A stretch of DNA of 64,000 nucleotides from Ensifer sp. IC4062 (GTDB lineage Bacteria; Pseudomonadota; Alphaproteobacteria; Rhizobiales; Rhizobiaceae). This document shows, piece after piece, positions 52,330 to 60,990 of the stretch. The stretch spans positions 1 to 64,000 of the forward strand of contig NZ_JADYVD010000012.1 of NCBI RefSeq assembly GCF_020193575.1, in the 5' to 3' direction. The notes under the pieces are model-generated. The model had not been told where the DNA came from and did not search any database. It was given only the letters and a program-made list of their open reading frames with translations. A program made the translations under genes and the position numbers. How positions within the stretch are numbered: the first letter of the stretch is position 1; each line of letters begins with the position of its first letter.

Positions 52330-54378
52330 CTACTCCCGGTTCCTTCGCCTTCTACGCCCGCCGCCTTCGCCGTCATCGGCCAGCACCTTGCGCGCGGGAA
52401 GCGTGACCACCTCGGCGAGCTTCGGGAACGCGTCCACCTTGTTCGGCATCGCCATGGCGTTGACGAAGTGCTCCTGAAATTTCGATTCAAGAGCCGTCTC
52501 TATCTTCTCGATTTTCCTCACGGTTTCCTCTATCTCGCGGCGATGGCCACGATTGAGGAGCGCCATCAGCGCGCCGGTGCCGGCGGCGTTACCCACCGCC
52601 TTCACCTCGGTAAGGTCGCAATCCGGGATGAGGCCCAGCACCATGGCGTATTTCGGATCGATGAAGGAGCCGAAGGCGCCGGCGAAGCGGATCGCGTCGA
52701 CATGCTCGACACCCTGTTTCTCCATGAGCAGCTTGATGCCGGCATAGAGCGCTGCCTTGGCGAGCTGGATAGCGCGGATATCGTTCTGCGTCACGGTGAT
52801 GCGTTGGTCGCCCTCGTGAAGAAGATAGGAGAAGGTGCGGCCGTTCGGCACGATGCGCGGGCTTCTCGCTGCCATGGCGCCATCGACCACGCCATCCTGC
52901 GAAATGATCCCGGTCAGATACATCTCCGCGACCACTTCGATAATCGCAGAACCGCAGATGCCGGTGACACCGACCGCGGCGGCGGCTTCGGCAAAACCTT
53001 CCTCGTCCGACCACTTGTCGACGCCGATCACTCGGAAGCGCGGCTCCAGCGTTTCGGGGTCGATACGTACGCGCTCGATCGCGCCGGGCGCGGCGCGCTG
53101 GCCGGAGGAGATTTCCGCGCCTTCGAAGGCCGGACCAGTCGGCGAGGATGCGGCGACGACGCGTTGCCGGTTGCCGAGCACGATCTCGGCATTGGTGCCG
53201 ACATCGACAAGCAGCATCATCGTGTCCTGCCGGTGCGGGCCTTCCGAAAGCGTGGCACCGGCGGCGTCGGCCCCGACATGGCCGGCAATGCAGGGCAGCA
53301 TATATAGCCTTGCGCCGCGATTGACCTCGATGTCGATCTCGTGCGCCCAATATTGCAGCGCGCCGGAAACGGCGAGCGCAAAGGGCGCCTGGCCCAGTTC
53401 GGTCGGGTCGATGCCGAGGAACAGGTGGTGCATGATCGGGTTGCCGACGACCACCATATCCAGGATGTCGTGGCGGTCGACCTTGCTCTCGGTGCAGACC
53501 TTGCCAATCAAGCCGTTCACCGCCTCGCGCACCGCCTTGGTCATCGCCTCGCGGCCGTCCGGGTTCATCATCACGTAGGAGACGCGGCTCATCAGATCCT
53601 CCCCGAAGCGGATCTGCGGGTTCGACGCGCCCGAGGAGGCGACGATGCGGCCGGAGAGGAGCGACACCAGATGCATGGCGATCGTCGTCGAGCCGATGTC
53701 GCAGGCGACGCCATAGGCTTCGTTCTTGAGGCCCGGCCAGAGGCCGACGATGAAGGGCCGCGAGGAATCCATGTCGCGGTGGATCGCGGCGGTGACGGCC
53801 CAGTTGCCCTTGCGCAGGATGCCTTGCACCTGCGGGATCAGATGCGGTGCGATCAGGAGGTCCTTCCAGCCCCAGTCCTTCTCCAGCATGGCTTTCAGCC
53901 GGTCGAGATCGCCGAGCGGCTTATGCATGTCCGGTTCGTCGACTTCGACATAGCAAAGCTGGACGGCGGCATTGCGCTCGATCACCCGGTCGGTCGCGGC
54001 CTTGCGCACCACTTGCGCATTGATGACGGTGTCCTGCGGCACGTCGATAACGAGATCGCCGAGGATCTGGGAGGAGCAAGAAAGACGGCGGCCATCCGGC
54101 AGTTCGCGTACGCTGGCGTAGCGCTGCTCTTTCGGGCCGATCGGCGAGATGTGGTCGTTCGACGAGATGATCTTGTGCTTGGCGAAGTTGCCTTCCTGCA
54201 CGGAAACCTGGCAGCGTCCGCAGGTCGCGCGCCCGCCGCACACGCTTTCCACGTAGACCCCGAGGGACCGAGCAGCATCAAGGATCGGTGTGCCGACCGG
54301 GAAGCGCCCGCGCTTGCCCGAAGGCATGAACAGCACCAGCGGATCGTCCTTGTTTTCCTTCGAGGACACGTTCAGCAT
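52330..54378 (-). CDS. Reductive activator of corrinoid enzymes (RACE), 2Fe-2S/ASKHA protein
   Basis: 682 residues from the ATG at 54378 (GAGGC upstream); the longer frame is a shadow of the genes upstream. An N-terminal [2Fe-2S] ferredoxin-type domain has Cys47, Cys53 and Cys56 (SVCGGRATCGRCQVSV) and Cys101. A linker and an ASKHA ATPase-like domain follow (ACDIGSTTIAMHLVSLLSGR, LLVDVGTNAEIVLG, FAGAFGSFIDPK). RamA-type activators reduce cob(II)alamin to cob(I)alamin with ATP. This keeps the corrinoid protein at 62230-62928 active. A Lys/Arg-rich tail ends the chain. Confidence 0.92.
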   Translation of the reverse strand: MLNVSSKENKDDPLVLFMPSGKRGRFPVGTPILDAARSLGVYVESVCGGRATCGRCQVSVQEGNFAKHKIISSNDHISPIGPKEQRYASVRELPDGRRLSCSSQILGDLVIDVPQDTVINAQVVRKAATDRVIERNAAVQLCYVEVDEPDMHKPLGDLDRLKAMLEKDWGWKDLLIAPHLIPQVQGILRKGNWAVTAAIHRDMDSSRPFIVGLWPGLKNEAYGVACDIGSTTIAMHLVSLLSGRIVASSGASNPQIRFGEDLMSRVSYVMMNPDGREAMTKAVREAVNGLIGKVCTESKVDRHDILDMVVVGNPIMHHLFLGIDPTELGQAPFALAVSGALQYWAHEIDIEVNRGARLYMLPCIAGHVGADAAGATLSEGPHRQDTMMLLVDVGTNAEIVLGNRQRVVAASSPTGPAFEGAEISSGQRAAPGAIERVRIDPETLEPRFRVIGVDKWSDEEGFAEAAAAVGVTGICGSAIIEVVAEMYLTGIISQDGVVDGAMAARSPRIVPNGRTFSYLLHEGDQRITVTQNDIRAIQLAKAALYAGIKLLMEKQGVEHVDAIRFAGAFGSFIDPKYAMVLGLIPDCDLTEVKAVGNAAGTGALMALLNRGHRREIEETVRKIEKIETALESKFQEHFVNAMAMPNKVDAFPKLAEVVTLPARKVLADDGEGGGRRRRRNRE

Positions 54379-54398
54379 CTTTCTGCCTCGCCAGCGGA

Positions 54399-54734
54399 TT
54401 ACTTCGAAAGCCGGCGGGCATTGGCCCGCACGCGCTTGGCATAAGGGCGCAGCACAGCCGCCGTCACCCGCTTGTGGCCGGTCGCCGGCAGCTTGCCGAC
54501 GGCAAGAGCTGCGACCGCGCCCATACCTTCCTTTATCAGTGCCACGTTGACGGCGACGACGCTTTCGGCTGCCGCCGCCATCTTCTCCGTCACCATGCGG
54601 CTCGCCTCCACGTAGTCGGTCGCGGCGCCAGTCATGGCGGCAATCGTCATCGCCTGCATGCGCGCGGCGATGACCATCGGCGCCTGGAACCAGAGTGCCG
54701 TCAGATCTCTGACGATGGAGCCGCCTTTTGCCAT
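54399..54734 (-). CDS. Small helical protein of the corrinoid locus, unknown
   Basis: 111 residues, nearly all helix and rich in Ala and Val (AARMQAMTIAAMTGAATDYV, AESVVAVNVALIKEG), with a basic end (YAKRVRANARRLSK). It has the look of a phasin-like or scaffold protein, but I do not recognise it. It lies 2 nt after the methyltransferase gene and 20 nt before the activator gene, so it is surely co-transcribed with the C1 genes. Confidence 0.75.
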   Translation of the reverse strand: MAKGGSIVRDLTALWFQAPMVIAARMQAMTIAAMTGAATDYVEASRMVTEKMAAAAESVVAVNVALIKEGMGAVAALAVGKLPATGHKRVTAAVLRPYAKRVRANARRLSK

Positions 54735-54736
54735 GA

Positions 54737-55702
54737 TTATTCCGCCCTTGCGCCTGCACCGGCGCGAGCCGCGCGGCCGCCACGACGTCCACCGCCGCCG
54801 CCAGCCGGTTGAGCAGCAGCCACGGCATGGCCGCCTTCGGCCGGCTTGTGGTCGCGATAGGTCATGATCCAGTTGGTGCAGTTCGGGTCGGTGCCGTTCA
54901 AGACGTTTGCCGCACGCACGGCTTCCATTTCCTGCGGACGGCAGGGGTTCATGATCGCCGAGGTCATGCCGGCGCCGATCACCATCGGGATGAAGCCGGC
55001 GTTGATGCCGTGACGGTGCGGCAGGCCGAAGGAGATGTTGGAGAGGCCGCAGGTGGTGTTGACCTTCAGTTCCTCACGCAGGCGCCGCAGCAACGCGAAG
55101 ACCTGCTGGCCCGCCGTGCCCATGGCGCCGATTGGCATGACGAGCGGATCGACGACGATGTCGTGCGACTTGATGCCGTAGTCGGCGGCGCGCTCGACGA
55201 TCTTCTTGGCGACGGCGAAACGGACATCCGGATCCTCGGAAATGCCCGTCTCGTCGTTGGAGATCGCGACGACGGGAACGTCGTATTTCTTGATGAGCGG
55301 CAGGATCGCTTCGAGCTTCTCTTCTTCGCCCGTGACCGAATTCACCAGCGGACGGCCCTTGGCAACCCGCAGGCCCGCTTCAATCGCGGCGGTGACGGAG
55401 CTATCGATCGACAGCGGCACGTCAACCAGGCCCTGGACGATCTCCAGCGTCTTGACGAGCAGCGGCGGTTCGGTCTCGTTCGGGTTGACGGCGGTGACGC
55501 CGGCATTGACGTCGAGCATCGTCGCGCCGGCCGCGACCTGTTCCAGCGCATCCTTGATCACGGTCTCGAAGTTGCCTTCGATCATCTCGGCAGCAAGCTT
55601 CTTGCGGCCGGTCGGGTTGATGCGCTCGCCGATGACGCAGAAGGGCTGGTCGAAGCCGATGACGATTTCGCGGGTGGCGGAAGCGACGATGGTGCGGGTC
55701 AT
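54737..55702 (-). CDS. Methyltetrahydrofolate:corrinoid methyltransferase (pterin-binding)
   Basis: 321 residues. Pterin-binding barrel motifs: VIGERINPTGRKKLAAEMIE, GATMLDVNAGV, PLSIDSSVTAAIEAGL and TTCGLSNISFGLPHRHGINA. It would take the methyl group from the methylated corrinoid protein to tetrahydrofolate, as MtgA-type or AcsE-type enzymes do. The C-terminal 35 residues are a low-complexity Gly/Ala/Arg tail (AAQPAGGGGGRRGGRAARAG), unusual for the family. In the operon 57783-52330. Confidence 0.92.
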   Translation of the reverse strand: MTRTIVASATREIVIGFDQPFCVIGERINPTGRKKLAAEMIEGNFETVIKDALEQVAAGATMLDVNAGVTAVNPNETEPPLLVKTLEIVQGLVDVPLSIDSSVTAAIEAGLRVAKGRPLVNSVTGEEEKLEAILPLIKKYDVPVVAISNDETGISEDPDVRFAVAKKIVERAADYGIKSHDIVVDPLVMPIGAMGTAGQQVFALLRRLREELKVNTTCGLSNISFGLPHRHGINAGFIPMVIGAGMTSAIMNPCRPQEMEAVRAANVLNGTDPNCTNWIMTYRDHKPAEGGHAVAAAQPAGGGGGRRGGRAARAGAGARAE

Positions 55703-55812
55703 GTAAGATCCTTTGATCCTGAGCGTGGGGCTATGTAATAGGCCCCGTCTTTGTTTGTAAGCGCTCGACGGGCCGAAGCGCTGGTTTTCCTCTGATATCG
55801 AACGGCTGCGTC

Positions 55813-56904
55813 CTAGTGCGGGTGGTGTGCCGCGGCCTCCGCCATCTTTTCCTGATTTTCCTCGATGCCCTCGCGGAGATGTTCGAGCCGCTCGGCCACC
55901 AGTGCATCGCTCGGCATGCTTTCGCGCTTCCAGGGCTTGCGGCCCTTCAGGACGCCAGACTCATGCACGATCTCGGCGACATATTCCTCTTGGCGATAGG
56001 CCATGACGTGGACGCCCGAGACGCCCTCGATCTCCTTCACCTCGTTGATGATGTCGATGCAGAGCTGCTTGCCTTCCTTCTTCTGGTCCTGCGCGCCCTC
56101 GAGCCGCGTAATGACGCTGTCGGGAATGTGGATGCCCGGCACATTGGAGCGGATCCAGCGAGCGGTCTTGGCCGAGGCCATCGGCCCGACGCCGACGAGG
56201 ATGAAGCACTTCTCGTGGAGGCCCAGGTCGCGCACCTTCTTCATGTATTCGCGGAACATCGGCACGTCGAAGCAGTACTGGCTCTGGACGAACTGCGCGC
56301 CGGCCTCGATCTTCTTGGCGAGCCGGTACGGGCGGAAATCGTAAGGCGGTGCGAAGGGGTTGATCGCGGCGCCCAAGAACACGTGCGGCGGCGTCGTCAG
56401 CTTGCGGCCGGACAGGAACTTCGCATTGTCGCGCATGATGCGCACGGTCTCGAGCAGCGACATGCAGTCAAGATCAAAGACGGGCTTGGCGCCGGGCTGG
56501 TCGCCGGCCTGCACGCCGTCGCCGGTCAGGCACATGATGTTCTGCACGCCCATTGCGGAGGCGCCGAGCACGTCGCCCTGGATGGCGATGCGGTTCTTGT
56601 CGCGGCAGGCGATCTGCATGATCGGCGCATAGCCCATGCGCGTCAGCAGCGCACAGATTCCGACCGACGACATGTGGCAATTGGCGCCTGACGCGTCGAC
56701 CGCGTTGATGCCGTCCACCCAGCCGTCGAAGATCGCCGCGCGTTCGTAGACGTCCTCGGGATTGGCGCTGTCCGGCGGGTTGAGTTCGGCGGTCACGGCG
56801 AATTCGCCGCGGCGCAGCACGCGCTCCAGTCGCCCGCGCGAGGAATGGCCAGGCAGGGGATCGAGCGGTGCGCCGGGATCGTGAGGATTGATATCCGGGC
56901 TCAT
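55813..56904 (-). CDS. Methylenetetrahydrofolate reductase, MetF-type
   Basis: 363 residues from the ATG at 56904. TIM-barrel features: FAVTAELNPPDSANPEDVYE, GINAVDASGANCHMSS, NIMCLTGDGVQAGDQPGAK and AQFVQSQYCFD. In this locus it would run in the oxidative direction, methyl-THF to methylene-THF, after methyl transfer. Its start overlaps by ATGA the stop of a separate MetV-like iron-sulfur protein, which suggests a two-subunit enzyme. It is longer than E. coli MetF by about 65 residues, mainly at the ends. Confidence 0.9.
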   Translation of the reverse strand: MSPDINPHDPGAPLDPLPGHSSRGRLERVLRRGEFAVTAELNPPDSANPEDVYERAAIFDGWVDGINAVDASGANCHMSSVGICALLTRMGYAPIMQIACRDKNRIAIQGDVLGASAMGVQNIMCLTGDGVQAGDQPGAKPVFDLDCMSLLETVRIMRDNAKFLSGRKLTTPPHVFLGAAINPFAPPYDFRPYRLAKKIEAGAQFVQSQYCFDVPMFREYMKKVRDLGLHEKCFILVGVGPMASAKTARWIRSNVPGIHIPDSVITRLEGAQDQKKEGKQLCIDIINEVKEIEGVSGVHVMAYRQEEYVAEIVHESGVLKGRKPWKRESMPSDALVAERLEHLREGIEENQEKMAEAAAHHPH

Positions 56905-57488
56905 TGCTGCTGGCCTTCCTTCTTCGCCGCTTCGCGGGCGGCTGCGGCTTCCGCCGTCACCCGCAACCACGACGATGTTTCGCGCAGCGACTGGTTGACC
57001 GGCTTCTGCACATTCATGATTGCGTTACCCTTCACCATATTCTGCGAGCCCTTCCACGCCTGGACCCAGACGCAGGGCATGTCCGGCTCCACCTCGCAAT
57101 TGCCGTTGGCGCGCACGCCGCCGCAAGGACCGTTCCTGAGTTGCTTAGGACAGTTCATCGGGCAGGACATGCCGGTCGAGGACAGCGCGCACTGGCCGCA
57201 CATGCGACAATCGAAGAGGAATCCCTTGACGTGGCGCTCGACGAAAGTCACCGGCCTTTCAACCCGGCTGTAGCCGATCGCGTTCCAGAGCGGGTGCAGC
57301 GTTAGGAACATGTCGGCGAAGCGGTTGTAGAACCACTCGAGGAAGCGCGAGTTGCGCACTGCCCAGAGACGCACGGTGTATTTGTGGCGCGAGCGGCGGC
57401 TCGGCGAGACGTTCGCCGGGATATAGGCGCCGGTTGCCGCCTTCTTGGCGGGCTGGGCGTTGCCGGTGACGACTTTCGGGTCAGGCAT
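56901..57488 (-). CDS. MetV-like iron-sulfur partner of MetF (MTHFR C-terminal domain)
   Basis: 195 residues from the ATG at 57488. A Cys-rich core has Cys94, 97, 100, 109, 113, 122, 131 and 139 (FDCRMCGQCALSSTGMSCP, MNCPKQLRNGPCGG). This matches the C-terminal domain that in acetogens is the separate protein MetV, a partner of MetF. It probably brings iron-sulfur centres and an electron acceptor to the reductase. It overlaps the preceding gene by 8 bases and metF by 4, so all three are coupled. Confidence 0.9.
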   Translation of the reverse strand: MPDPKVVTGNAQPAKKAATGAYIPANVSPSRRSRHKYTVRLWAVRNSRFLEWFYNRFADMFLTLHPLWNAIGYSRVERPVTFVERHVKGFLFDCRMCGQCALSSTGMSCPMNCPKQLRNGPCGGVRANGNCEVEPDMPCVWVQAWKGSQNMVKGNAIMNVQKPVNQSLRETSSWLRVTAEAAAAREAAKKEGQQQ

Positions 57489-57783
57489 TGTCTCGGCCTC
57501 CGGCCTTGACGAGCGCGACCAGCCGCTCCCGGTCGTAGGCAGCCTCGAGTTCCGCCGCCGCCTTGTCGGCTTCCGCTTCCAGATCGTCGGAGACCGGAAC
57601 CGGATCGGCCTTGCGCCATTCGGCAAGGTAGTCGTCGGTCTCCGCGGCGCCGGTGCGCATCGCGCACATGTCGATCGCCTCGGTAAAGCGCAGCGACAGT
57701 TCACGTTTGGCGCTTTTGCGACCCTGTTTGATGATGACCTGGGCGGGGATGTCGCGCCAGTAGACTATGATGCGATCTGCCAT
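57481..57783 (-). CDS. Small virulence-factor-domain protein of the corrinoid locus
   Basis: 100 residues. The start MADRIIVYWRDIPAQVIIKQ and KRELSLRFTEAIDMCAMRTG match the small family named virulence factor (no proven function). An acidic helix follows (DDLEAEADKAAAELEAAYD). First gene of the operon that runs to the activator at 52330, with translational overlap to the MetV-like gene. A role in C1 transfer is suggested only by position. Confidence 0.82.
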   Translation of the reverse strand: MADRIIVYWRDIPAQVIIKQGRKSAKRELSLRFTEAIDMCAMRTGAAETDDYLAEWRKADPVPVSDDLEAEADKAAAELEAAYDRERLVALVKAGGRDNA

Positions 57784-58060
57784 AGGGATTCCTGTTCTCC
57801 TCTAGACCCGACAATGCGCATGTCCATCCGCCGTCGCTCACCTTGCCACGACGTCGGATATGTCCAAAAACGACGCTCCCCAATCGTGTATCCGAGTGGG
57901 TTTGCATTCGTCGCGATTGGCCCTCCGCGCGTGCTCTCAGTGGACATGGAAAAACTATCGGCGACCGTGTGCGTCGCGCGGAAGACCACCGGCGCGCACG
58001 GGACAGGGCGCCGCGGAACAGCGGGCTGCCTCACTCGTTTAGAGCTTGAGGGCTCTGAGC

Positions 58061-58147
58061 ATGCGTGACGGGAATTTGCTATCAATCGTGGTGCTGGCGA
58101 TCATCGTCGCAATCCTCGTGTTCGCCGTCGTGGCGCTCATGGAGTGA
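58061..58147 (+). CDS. Tiny single-helix membrane protein
   Basis: 28 codons from the ATG at 58061, with GAGGG eight bases upstream. The sequence is a short polar start (MRDGNLLS) and one hydrophobic helix (IVVLAIIVAILVFAVVALM) ending in ME. The helix and the ribosome site make it credible, but length alone leaves doubt. Confidence 0.45.
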   Translation: MRDGNLLSIVVLAIIVAILVFAVVALME

Positions 58148-58161
58148 TGCCGGCTCCCGCG

Positions 58162-58259
58162 GCGGCGCTGCATCTTATCCGACACGAGAACGGCGCTGTA
58201 GCGGTTTGAATTAATGCATGTTTTTAATCCTCAATCGGGGTGATTGAGGAAACATACAG
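58162..58259 (-). repeat. Diverged family B mosaic repeat (reverse orientation)
   Basis: Diverged copy with GGCGCTGTAGCGGTTTGAAT, TAATGCATGTTT and a CCTCAATC-GGGGT-GATTGAGG hairpin closing at AACATACAG. It lies between the tiny gene and the lipoprotein. Confidence 0.6.
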
Positions 58260-58274
58260 CCCCACCGGGCGTCG

Positions 58275-58454
58275 TTAATAGCCCGAGCTTCCGCCTCCTT
58301 GGCCGCCGCCCATGCCGCCAGTTCCCGAGGAACCGGCGCTGCCGGACTGACTGGGTGGAGGAGGGGCTGTGTTCTGGCTTGTTTGGCTGGTCGTGCATCC
58401 CGCAACCGCCAGGAGCGCTGTCGCAATCGCGACGACGAGAAATCTGCGGTCCAT
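58275..58454 (-). CDS. Small Gly/Ser-rich lipoprotein
   Basis: 59 residues from the ATG at 58454; an ATG four codons upstream is possible. Lipoprotein signal RRFLVVAIATALLAVAGC with the lipobox AVAGC, then a Gln/Thr and Pro stretch and a Gly/Ser-rich end (GTGGMGGGQGGGSSGY). No fixed fold expected. Function unknown. Confidence 0.75.
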   Translation of the reverse strand: MDRRFLVVAIATALLAVAGCTTSQTSQNTAPPPPSQSGSAGSSGTGGMGGGQGGGSSGY

Positions 58455-58645
58455 GGTCTTCTCCAATCATGGAGGCTGTGGCGAAGCCCGTAATATTCCG
58501 CCAATTGCTGGTCAAAAGCATGGCGCGGTAATGCGCCCGACGTTCGCCGGGTCGGCGCACTACAGCGCAGGTGCCCGGCAGGAAGGGCAGGTTGGTCCCG
58601 AGAATGTCGGCGGTCGGGGCCGGCCGAAAGGCGCCTCGTTTACGG

Positions 58646-58843
58646 CTACGCGGCATCCACGACGGCTGTCGTCGCGCGATTTCGGTCAAGTTCGACCAGC
58701 ACCCTTAGGGCAGCCTCTGCCTCTTCTTCGGTCAGACCTCCAAGGATCTGATCGGCAAATACCACCGGCACGCCGGTCACGTTGTCCCACACTGTCCAAT
58801 GGTCGGTCGGATCGAGAACGAGTTCATAGCGCTCTTGTGACAT
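58646..58843 (-). CDS. Small protein, unknown
   Basis: 65 residues from the ATG at 58843 with GGGGGA upstream. Sequence MSQERYELVLDPTDHWTVWD, then a helix (GGLTEEEAEAALRVLVELDR). No signal or cysteine. Probably a small soluble protein; family not recognised. Confidence 0.7.
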   Translation of the reverse strand: MSQERYELVLDPTDHWTVWDNVTGVPVVFADQILGGLTEEEAEAALRVLVELDRNRATTAVVDAA

Positions 58844-59086
58844 TGTGTTCCCCCAGCTTCTCACCCTGTTTATCCGATTCGGCGTTGCAAGCCATGACAG
58901 GCGGAGAGCGGCCGATGGTAGCATTGCCGCGCGGAAACCGCGATACTGATCCACCTGCCTCCGCCGTCACATGGGTCTCTCGGCGCACTCTCCATGAAGC
59001 CGAACGGTAGCGCATGAAACTTAAGCGTCAGTGTATCCAGGGGGGGGAGAGGCTCGCTGGGAGCTGCCACCGCATCCGTCCGCTGT

Positions 59087-59980
59087 TCAGAGGTCGCGAA
59101 GATCGAGATCCGCCGCCAGCATGTCGAGAAAGGTCCGAACCTTGGCGGGCATCGATCGCCCGTCCTTCCAGAGAGCATGGATCGGCACCGGTACCGACTC
59201 GAATGAGTCGAGCACGATTTCGACTCGTCCGTCATCGACCAGCCGCCTGATCTGCCACAGGGGAGAGTAACCAAGCCCAAGACCCTGGGATACAGCCGCA
59301 TAGATCGAAATCATCGAATCGACACGCAAGGGGCCGGTTACCCTCACTGCGCGCGGTTTTCCGTCGATTTCGAACATCCACTCACCGAAGCGTTGGCCGA
59401 CATTACGCAGGATGCAATGGTGATTGACGAGGTCCGAAGGGTGACGCGGGCGGCCATGCCGATCGAGGTAGGAGGGCGCACCGAAGACCACGCGTCGCAG
59501 TTTCCCAAGTCGCCTCGCCCGTAGATTCGAATCCGGCAATTCGCCGATGCGGACCACCAGATCAATGTTTTCCGCCGCCAAGTCTACAAATGCATCCGAT
59601 AGCAGCAGGTCCACCTCGACTTCGGGATAGCGGCGCATGTAGCGGGCAACAATTGGCATCAGGAATTCCGGCCCGAACAGCACCGGCGCGCCGAGCCGGA
59701 GAATGCCGGACGGTTGTATCCGGCCGCTTGCGGCTTCAAGCTTTGCTTGCTCAAGTTCTTCGATTGCCGGTTTGATGCGTTGATAGAAGGTCATGCCCGC
59801 TTCGCTCGGCGTCGAGCGGCGGGTCGTTCGATGTACGAGCTCGACGCCGACCGACGCCTCGAGGGCAGCTAGCGACCGGCTTACCGACTGAAGCGACCGG
59901 TTAAGGCGTCGCGCGGCAGTCGTGAGGCTTCCGCGTTCAACGATCGCCAGAAAGGCCTCGTAGTCTTCCAACCTGTCCAT
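59087..59980 (-). CDS. LysR-family regulator
   Basis: 297 residues from the ATG at 59980; the longer frame is a shadow. Winged helix YEAFLAIVERGSLTTAARRL with RSLQSVSRSLAALEASVGVE. The effector domain is of the CrgA type (LRLGAPVLFGPEFLMPIVAR). Divergent from an NmrA-like oxidoreductase gene, the usual target of such regulators. Unrelated to the C1 genes by content. Confidence 0.92.
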   Translation of the reverse strand: MDRLEDYEAFLAIVERGSLTTAARRLNRSLQSVSRSLAALEASVGVELVHRTTRRSTPSEAGMTFYQRIKPAIEELEQAKLEAASGRIQPSGILRLGAPVLFGPEFLMPIVARYMRRYPEVEVDLLLSDAFVDLAAENIDLVVRIGELPDSNLRARRLGKLRRVVFGAPSYLDRHGRPRHPSDLVNHHCILRNVGQRFGEWMFEIDGKPRAVRVTGPLRVDSMISIYAAVSQGLGLGYSPLWQIRRLVDDGRVEIVLDSFESVPVPIHALWKDGRSMPAKVRTFLDMLAADLDLRDL

Positions 59981-60110
59981 GGTTCTACCGATTTGCGAGA
60001 TAGTGTGTCTCGCATTGTCGATATTGTCTCGCAGAATGGCAAGGTCATATCTTTCCGGTACAGAGCACTCGTACCAGGAGCATAGAAAGTGACCGCTACC
60101 ATATCCGACC

Positions 60111-60965
60111 GTGCTCGTGATCGGAGCGACCGGCAGGTTCGCCGGTCTAGTCGTACCGGAACTCGTCCGTCGCGGAGCAAGAGTCCGCGCTCTCATCCGC
60201 GATCCAGCCAAGGTCGCCGCCGCGAGAGGCTCCGGCCTTTCAGAGACGGTGATCGGTGACCTGCGAAACCGGGAGAGCCTCAACGAAGCCGTACGTGGCG
60301 CCGATGGTGTCTTTCACATCGGACCTGCGTTCGCGCCGGACGAGGCTGCGTTGGGCATCACGCTGGTCGAGGCGGCGAAGAGGGCAGGCGTCCAGAAGTT
60401 TGTCTTCTCCTCGGTCGCCCAGCCGACGAACGCTCGTCTTAAGAACCATGCAAGCAAGGTACCGGTCGAGGATGCGCTCTATTCCTCCACTTTGGACTAC
60501 ACGATCCTGCACCCGGTCAACTTCATGCAGAACATCGCATCGGTCCGGCCGTCGATCGTCGAAACCGGCGTCTTTTCCGAACCCTTTCCAAAGACGGCGA
60601 AGGTCGCGCGCGTTGATTATCGCGATGTTGCGGAGGTTGCCGCCATTGCGCTCACGAGTGATCGCTTGTCCTTTGCAACGCTGGAGCTCGCTGCCGAAGG
60701 CCGACCGAGCCGAGAAGAGATTGCGGCGCACATGTCCGATGCGCTTGGGCGTCAGATCGCCGCCGGCGAGCCAAGCTTTGAGACATGGGCGAGATCCATC
60801 CGCCACGGCTACACCAATCGGGAATTGGCCCTCCTGTCCAAGGTGCATGAGCATTATGCGCTCTATGGCCTCGGCGGGAACAGTCTGACGCTCCGAGCAG
60901 CACTCGATCGCGAGCCGCGGTCGCTGCGCGGATATGTAGAGGAACTGGCGCGGCAGGCCGCATGA
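60111..60965 (+). CDS. NmrA-like NAD(P)-binding oxidoreductase
   Basis: 284 residues from the GTG at 60111. Rossmann start LVIGATGRFAGLVVPELVRR; NmrA-like marks ADGVFHIGPAFAPDE and DYTILHPVNFMQNIA. There is no Ser-Tyr-Lys triad, so it may sense or reduce a quinone-like compound. The start is odd: a TGA lies seven codons upstream in frame, no ribosome site fits, and the bases before (GTGACCGCTACCATATCC) would give the usual N-terminus in another frame. Confidence 0.85.
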   Translation: MLVIGATGRFAGLVVPELVRRGARVRALIRDPAKVAAARGSGLSETVIGDLRNRESLNEAVRGADGVFHIGPAFAPDEAALGITLVEAAKRAGVQKFVFSSVAQPTNARLKNHASKVPVEDALYSSTLDYTILHPVNFMQNIASVRPSIVETGVFSEPFPKTAKVARVDYRDVAEVAAIALTSDRLSFATLELAAEGRPSREEIAAHMSDALGRQIAAGEPSFETWARSIRHGYTNRELALLSKVHEHYALYGLGGNSLTLRAALDREPRSLRGYVEELARQAA

Positions 60966-60990
60966 CCAGATTCACCCACCAACGTGCCCC

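Noticed and set aside
54379-54828. 150-codon N-terminal extension of the corrinoid activator
   Set aside because: It overlaps two real genes in another frame and has Arg/Asp/Gly shadow composition; the ATG at 54378 has a ribosome site and gives the normal family start.
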